Assembly (NCBI RefSeq): GCF_018310695.1
Contig: NZ_JAGXCY010000028.1
Coordinates: 1 to 64,000, forward strand
Direction of reading: 5' to 3'
DNA: 64,000 bases
DNA from: Paenibacillus sp. Marseille-Q4541
Lineage (GTDB): Bacteria; Bacillota; Bacilli; Paenibacillales; Paenibacillaceae
Position numbers and translations under genes: made by a program. Shown here in pieces: positions 59,779 to 64,000 of this stretch; position 1 is the first letter of the stretch; each line of letters starts with the position of its first letter. Under the pieces are notes generated by a model. It did not search any database, was not told the origin of the DNA, and worked only from the letters and a program-made list of their open reading frames with translations.

Positions 59779-60753
59779 TTACGAAGCAAGTCCAATCAAA
59801 AATTGTTCCACACATAACTGTCCATTCATATTAGAATGTAGTTTCTTCCTGCATTCTGCTGCCAGATCCATATAGGAAACCCACTGCTCTGTCGAACGAC
59901 TAATCGCCATAGTGGAAATGGTGCTGAGTTGATCTATAAAAATTACATTCTCCTGCTTGCCATATGTTACGTAAAGCATATCCTTGAACCACAAATGGAA
60001 CATGTCAAACATTAGCTCAAGATGCTCGGAAAGCCCGCTCTTAAAGAGTTTCTGCTGAGCGGAAACTAGGGACATACTGCCTCTTGTCAGCGACTCTCCT
60101 CCTAATTGTAACATTACATTTCTAATTTCTGCAAACCAATTCTGGTCAAGTAAATCCTTACAAGACTCTAGGCCAGAGGTCAAAAAAGCTGCCGTTCTTA
60201 CCAGTGCAGGTGAATATCCCTCTTTCACAAATACCTCTTCAATTCGCTCAGGACTAAGCGCCCTAAAGGGAACCTCTTGTGTACGAGACAGAATAGTTGG
60301 AAGCATAGCTCCTTTATTACTCGTTATCAAGATGCCTACTGCTGGAACCTGTGGCTCTTCCAGAAACTTTAGTAAACTGTTTGCAGCCTGTGTCGTCATC
60401 TTATCTGCCTGATCTATAATGTAAATTTTACGATTGTTGTTCTCGGACCGGTAATTGAAAATCTTCTGCAACTCACGGATCTGATCAATCTTCAGGCTTG
60501 CACCTTCAGGCTCTACATAATGTAGATCTGGATGGTTCCCGTGTTCAACCTTACGACATTCCAGACATTCTCCGCACGCATCATCCTGCTGACGGGTACA
60601 ATAGATCGCTTGGGCAAAAGCAGTAGCCATCTGACGCTGCCCACTACCCGAAGGACCACTGAATAAGTAGGCATGACTGATTGCTTCTTGTCGAAGTCCG
60701 CTTTGCAGCATTTGTTTTGCCGTTTCCTGGCCCATAATATCACGAAAAGACAT
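59779..60753 (-). CDS. holB: DNA polymerase III subunit delta'
   Basis: Clamp-loader subunit. 324 residues: degenerate P-loop GPSGSGQR (33-40, Gln in place of the Walker Lys as usual for delta'), zinc site Cys52, 60, 63, 66, DEAD-box-like IIDQADKM, LLKFLEEP and SRTQEVPF near 155. GGGGAGG before ATG 60753. It has its own promoter; a terminator separates it from yaaR. Confidence 0.95.
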   Translation of the reverse strand: MSFRDIMGQETAKQMLQSGLRQEAISHAYLFSGPSGSGQRQMATAFAQAIYCTRQQDDACGECLECRKVEHGNHPDLHYVEPEGASLKIDQIRELQKIFNYRSENNNRKIYIIDQADKMTTQAANSLLKFLEEPQVPAVGILITSNKGAMLPTILSRTQEVPFRALSPERIEEVFVKEGYSPALVRTAAFLTSGLESCKDLLDQNWFAEIRNVMLQLGGESLTRGSMSLVSAQQKLFKSGLSEHLELMFDMFHLWFKDMLYVTYGKQENVIFIDQLSTISTMAISRSTEQWVSYMDLAAECRKKLHSNMNGQLCVEQFLIGLAS

Positions 60754-60859
60754 GAGATGATCCTCCCCATGCTGTATTGCCGCATGACTATGATTGTTTG
60801 ACTATCATCTGTATCCGTTTATTTATTGATAAAAGAATAACAAATGATCTTCTATTTCC

Positions 60860-60888
60860 ATTATATCATGTTAAAAGGTAATATAAAT
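60860..60888 (-). promoter_or_regulatory. Extended -10 promoter upstream of holB
   Basis: Minus-strand TGATATAAT: TATAAT (60860-60865) with a TGn extension; the -35 (ATTTAT, 60883-60888) is poor. Located 110 bp upstream of the holB start. Confidence 0.45.
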
Positions 60889-60947
60889 TTTAGTATTGTA
60901 ATAAAATTAATTACCAGTTTGTATTTCTTATTACCCTAAAATAGTAT

Positions 60948-60985
60948 ATAGAAAAAGACAAGCTCTATTCGCTTGTCTTTTTCTA
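60948..60985 (-). terminator. Terminator between yaaR and holB
   Basis: Stem AAAAAGACAAGC/GCTTGTCTTTTT with T-rich flanks on both sides, so it can work in both directions. Confidence 0.9.
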
Positions 60986-60995
60986 TAATTTTCAT

Positions 60996-61439
60996 CTAAA
61001 AACTAAGATTGATGAGCATCCCGCGAATTTCACCGATTTTCTGGAGCAACTCCATCTTACCCTGCTCTAATTGAAGTAGATCCTCAGCCATCTGAAGTAA
61101 AGCAGCATCTACCTCATCAATAAGTAGATATCGCTTGCCCCGCCCTCTGCGGTCCCAACCTTTGGATTCCTTCATGCTTACTCCTCGTCTTACGGTATCT
61201 TCAAGGAACCGCTTAACCAGTTGCTTATAAGCTTTTAATTCACGAATCGTCATGGAACGCGCAAGCCGGTCCCCTTGAAGTTGAATTTCGTTCAGTCGAC
61301 GAGTTAACTCAGCATCCGATGCTCGCTCTCCCTGTTGCTGCATCATGCCGGCAAAGTCCTTGGTCTGTATAGGTTTTGCACCTGTATCAGTTGGGCTTAT
61401 TCCACTCTGCAGCGGCCGAAATCCTGGGTTGATTTTCAC
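60996..61439 (-). CDS. YaaR family protein (DUF327)
   Basis: 147 residues, soluble, mostly helical: FAGMMQQQGERASDAELTRRLNEIQLQGDRLARSMTIRELKAYKQLVKRFLED...KGWDRRGRGKRYLLIDEVDAALLQMAEDLL. Typical YaaR/DUF327 pattern; function unknown. GTG 61439. Always beside yaaQ in this group. Confidence 0.93.
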   Translation of the reverse strand: MKINPGFRPLQSGISPTDTGAKPIQTKDFAGMMQQQGERASDAELTRRLNEIQLQGDRLARSMTIRELKAYKQLVKRFLEDTVRRGVSMKESKGWDRRGRGKRYLLIDEVDAALLQMAEDLLQLEQGKMELLQKIGEIRGMLINLSF

Positions 61440-61492
61440 ACATATCCCTGCTTTCTATCTTGAAACAAACTTGGGTTTCTTATTATATCTAA

Positions 61493-61822
61493 TTAGAAAT
61501 GTTCGAAACGGTCAACCGGTAATACGAATACAGTAGCTCCGCCCACCTGTACTTCAACAGGGAGAGGCAAGTAAGAATCTGTTGTTCCACTCATTGGTGT
61601 TACTGGAGTCACGAGCTGTTCCCTTACTTTACAACTACTGCGGATTACATTCATAACAGATTCTACCTGACCATCGTCTACCCCGATCATAAATGTCGTA
61701 TTTCCTGCTTTCAGAAAACCCCCTGTACTGGCAAGCTTGGTTGCACGGAAATTAGCTTTCACCAGTCCGCTGGAAAGACGATTACTATCTTTATCTTGAA
61801 CAATGGCTACGATTAATTTCAT
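61493..61822 (-). CDS. darA: DarA/PstA, c-di-AMP receptor (YaaQ)
   Basis: 109-residue PII-like trimeric protein: MKLIVAIVQDKDSNRLSSGLVKANFRATKLASTGGFLKAGNTTFMIGVDD, with the extended B-loop and PVEVQVGGATVFVLPVDRFEHF end. Binds c-di-AMP in B. subtilis, S. aureus and Listeria; downstream effect unclear. GGAGG before ATG 61822. The same window carries a c-di-AMP riboswitch and a K+ channel gene, both members of the same signalling field. Confidence 0.96.
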   Translation of the reverse strand: MKLIVAIVQDKDSNRLSSGLVKANFRATKLASTGGFLKAGNTTFMIGVDDGQVESVMNVIRSSCKVREQLVTPVTPMSGTTDSYLPLPVEVQVGGATVFVLPVDRFEHF

Positions 61823-61880
61823 CGAAAACGCCTCCTAAATAGAAAATAAATAATACCCGAAATGTAATTAGTCGTCTTCA

Positions 61881-61904
61881 CATCATATAACTTCTCATAT
61901 GATG
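61881..61904. repeat. Inverted repeat upstream of darA
   Basis: Arms CATCATAT/ATATGATG around an 8-nt centre, in the 203-bp gap between tmk and darA. No T run follows, so it is not an obvious terminator; an operator or mRNA hairpin is possible. Confidence 0.4.
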
Positions 61905-62025
61905 ATACCGTCTTTTTCTCACGCTTACGATTGCTAGTCTAGAGTTCCTTCTATGGCCTAGCACAATGCCCATTATTATGAAGTTCCATAGATGCACTAC
62001 ATAATACTTTATTAGACATATACCC

Positions 62026-62661
62026 TTAAATATCCTTTAATACACACCTAAGGTTTGCAATTAAACTACAAAATACCTCATCAGGTGACAAAGAAGCATC
62101 AATGACTTTTATTCTTTCAGGTTCACTCTGTACCAATTTCAAATAACCTGATCTCACCTTATCATGGAATAATCGACTTTCCATATCCAAACGATTAATT
62201 TCTCTGCCTTGATTAGCTGCTATTCGAGCAAGCCCAATTTCTGGTTCAACATCAAAGTAAAGTGTCAGGTCTGGAGTGATATTTTCAGTAGCAAAGAGAT
62301 TAATAGAGCGGATTTCTTCTACTCCAATTCCTCTCGCATATCCCTGATATGCCAAACTGCTGTCGACAAACCGATCGCATAATACAATAAAGCCTTCCTC
62401 TAGCGCCGGAATTACTTTTTCCACTAAATGTTGTCTGCGTGCTGCTGCGTACAAAAGTGCCTCTGTTCTCGCATCCATGGCGGTATGTTCAGGATCTAAA
62501 ATGATAGATCGGATCTTTTCTGCTATATCGATTCCCCCAGGCTCCCGAGTTAACAGATAAGGAATATCCCTTTCTCTTAAATAATCAGATAGACGTGTAA
62601 TCATTGTTGTTTTACCTGATCCTTCGCCGCCTTCAAGTGTAATAAATAATCCTTTAGACAA
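62026..62661 (-). CDS. tmk: Thymidylate kinase
   Basis: dTMP to dTDP. 211 residues: P-loop LEGGEGSGKTTMITRL (8-23), DRF...SSLAYQGYARG (about 96-112, substrate Asp-Arg motif DRFVDSS) and lid region. TTG start at 62661 with GGGGAGAG upstream. It follows the decarboxylase gene as in B. subtilis (yaaO-tmk). Confidence 0.97.
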   Translation of the reverse strand: MSKGLFITLEGGEGSGKTTMITRLSDYLRERDIPYLLTREPGGIDIAEKIRSIILDPEHTAMDARTEALLYAAARRQHLVEKVIPALEEGFIVLCDRFVDSSLAYQGYARGIGVEEIRSINLFATENITPDLTLYFDVEPEIGLARIAANQGREINRLDMESRLFHDKVRSGYLKLVQSEPERIKVIDASLSPDEVFCSLIANLRCVLKDI

Positions 62662-62822
62662 TGTTTCTCTCCCCTAAGCTTCATTTTTTTATATGACAAT
62701 ATGCTATTTATCTATCAACGGACGGTTGAGAACCACTTATAATACCAACTGTAGTATGTTCTTGTCGATAACAGATTGGTTCTCTCTATAGATGACGAAT
62801 TAGCATTTTTTGCGTACTAGCA

Positions 62823-64000
62823 TTACTTTTCAATCATGACCAAAATCGTATCTAGGCTGGAATCCGTGTTACCCTGAATTTTTGCCCCGGACTCGCGAAG
62901 CAGTATCAAATGATTTTTCATATTCTCATCAATCATTTCACCAGGATACAATAATGGAATTCCCGGCGGATAAGGAATAACCATTTCGGCAGCAATCCGG
63001 CCAGATGCTTCTCCAATACTTATTTGCTCTTTCTGCTCTTTAGCTATTTTACGTAGGTGAAAAGAGACCGGACAAGAAAAGACAGCAGATTGCAAAATGT
63101 TCCACGTGGAAACACGAGAAAGTGTCGTCTGATCAGGCTTGAGAAGCTGCTCACATTCTCTGGGCTCCTCTTCTAATGATATATGCAGCAAGGTATCCAA
63201 AAGGTGCATTGCATCCTCCTCTGAGGATCCTAAACTAAACAAGAGCACGACGAAGGTATCGTCACTCATTTCTGGCACACAGCCTCTATCTTCTAGTCTT
63301 CGCTGCAGCTCATATCCACTCAGGACCATCTCCTTGTCATAAATGACAAGTTTAAAAGGATCCTGGGTAGTGTAGCCAGCATCCGCTCCCGAGGGCCCCA
63401 GCAAACCAAAACGCGGTATGTTATTTTGAATCCCACTTTTTGCCTTGTTCACAGCAGCAAGGCCTGCCGTGAAGGCATCCGCTCCATGCCTGTGTAAGTG
63501 CAGGCGTGCAAGATCAAGCGAGGCCATGAGTGGATACGATGGGCTCGAGCTCTGTATCATGGATAAGCGTTGCTTCATTAATTCCCGATCTAGTAATTTA
63601 CCCTGTACATGGACCATAGCGCCCATGGTCATAGCTGATAGCATCTTGTGAGTGGATTGCACTACTCCATCTGTTCCCGCGGCTAGAGCTGAATTAGGCA
63701 ACGCAGGATGTTGGCCATAGTGTGCTCCGTGCGCTTCGTCAACGAGAAGTGGCACACCAACATCATGACATGCTCTCGCAATGTCAGATAGCTCGAATCC
63801 CATCCCGTAATAATTAGGCATGGTAAGAAAAACACCTTTTGCATTTGGATAGGCCTGAAGTGCTGCCTTAATAGTAGTAAGTGAAGGAGCGGTGGCCAGA
63901 CCACTAACTGAATCTATCTCAGGTGCCAAAAACACAGCATGTGCTCCAGCAAGCATAAGGCCATGAATTACCGATTTATGAACATTACGCTGTACAAGTA
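62823..64000 (-). CDS. Orn/Lys/Arg decarboxylase-family protein (YaaO-like), N-terminus cut off
   Basis: Fold type I PLP enzyme, open at the right window edge; the frame continues through 64000 (VQRNVHKSVIHGLMLAGAH). PLP Lys lies in STHKMLSAMTMGAMVH, the cofactor Asp/His in LLVDEAHGAHYG, and the C-terminal decarboxylase domain contains YPPGIPLLYPGE. B. subtilis YaaO is its homologue at the same place; substrate (lysine, arginine or ornithine) cannot be told from this part. Confidence 0.9.
   Translation of the reverse strand, partial: LVQRNVHKSVIHGLMLAGAHAVFLAPEIDSVSGLATAPSLTTIKAALQAYPNAKGVFLTMPNYYGMGFELSDIARACHDVGVPLLVDEAHGAHYGQHPALPNSALAAGTDGVVQSTHKMLSAMTMGAMVHVQGKLLDRELMKQRLSMIQSSSPSYPLMASLDLARLHLHRHGADAFTAGLAAVNKAKSGIQNNIPRFGLLGPSGADAGYTTQDPFKLVIYDKEMVLSGYELQRRLEDRGCVPEMSDDTFVVLLFSLGSSEEDAMHLLDTLLHISLEEEPRECEQLLKPDQTTLSRVSTWNILQSAVFSCPVSFHLRKIAKEQKEQISIGEASGRIAAEMVIPYPPGIPLLYPGEMIDENMKNHLILLRESGAKIQGNTDSSLDTILVMIEK

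Noticed and set aside
1..64000. CRISPR array, IS element or prophage
   Set aside because: No regularly spaced repeats, transposase, integrase or phage genes were seen; synteny is continuous.

Overview
The window is a stretch of Firmicute chromosome, almost certainly from a Paenibacillus-type endospore former. The reasons are the 16S rRNA 5' end, many spore-only genes (spoIIE, spoVT, spoVB-like, spoVG, yabG, yabP, yabQ, sspF, fin), moderate GC, GGAGG-type ribosome binding sites, frequent TTG/GTG starts and dense rho-independent terminators. Gene order follows the Bacillus subtilis origin-proximal block from tmk to lysS/rrn. Nearly everything lies on the minus strand, so the replication origin should be to the right and replication and transcription run right to left. 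The species was not determined.

Layout from right (origin side) to left: a truncated Orn/Lys/Arg decarboxylase, tmk, darA (yaaQ, a c-di-AMP receptor), yaaR, holB, ricT, yabA, trmN6-like and rsmI. Then abrB (plus strand, as in B. subtilis), an HD phosphohydrolase, tatD, and a c-di-AMP (ydaO-type) riboswitch in front of a YabE-like 3D/G5 wall protein. Next come rnmV, rsmA, yabG, veg, a fused ECF sigma/anti-sigma gene, sspF, ispE, purR, spoVG, glmU, prs, a small unknown plus-strand ORF, pth, fin, mfd, a PrsA-like lipoprotein, spoVT, a SpoVB-like flippase, mazG, HU, rqcP, yabP-yabQ-divIC, yabR, spoIIE, yabS-yabT, tilS, hpt and ftsH. The left part holds nadA-nadB-nadC-coaX, hslO, a membrane PpiC foldase, cysK, the pab/fol operon with an XRE regulator, dusB, greA, lysS, a KtrB-type K+ channel subunit and the start of a 16S rRNA gene.

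The genes fall into working groups: folate synthesis (pabB-pabA-pabC-folP-folB-folK), NAD and CoA synthesis (nadABC, coaX), cell-wall precursors (glmU, SpoVB-like, YabE-like), replication and DNA control (tmk, holB, yabA, HU, mfd, rnmV), translation and tRNA/rRNA modification (lysS, tilS, dusB, rsmA, rsmI, trmN6, pth, rqcP) and a sporulation control set. Readable control signals include tandem rrn and veg promoters, a sigma-H promoter at spoVG, a sigma-G promoter at sspF, a long-spacer promoter at spoIIE with Spo0A-like boxes, and Spo0A boxes around abrB.

Most of the window is ordinary core genome. The most unusual items are the 727-residue sigma factor fused to its own membrane anti-sigma and a DUF4179-like ectodomain, inserted between veg and sspF; the c-di-AMP riboswitch together with DarA and a K+ channel gene; the uncharacterised plus-strand 66-residue ORF between pth and prs; and local composition or repeat anomalies in the SpoVB-like and PrsA-like genes. 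I found no CRISPR array, transposon, prophage or tRNA gene.
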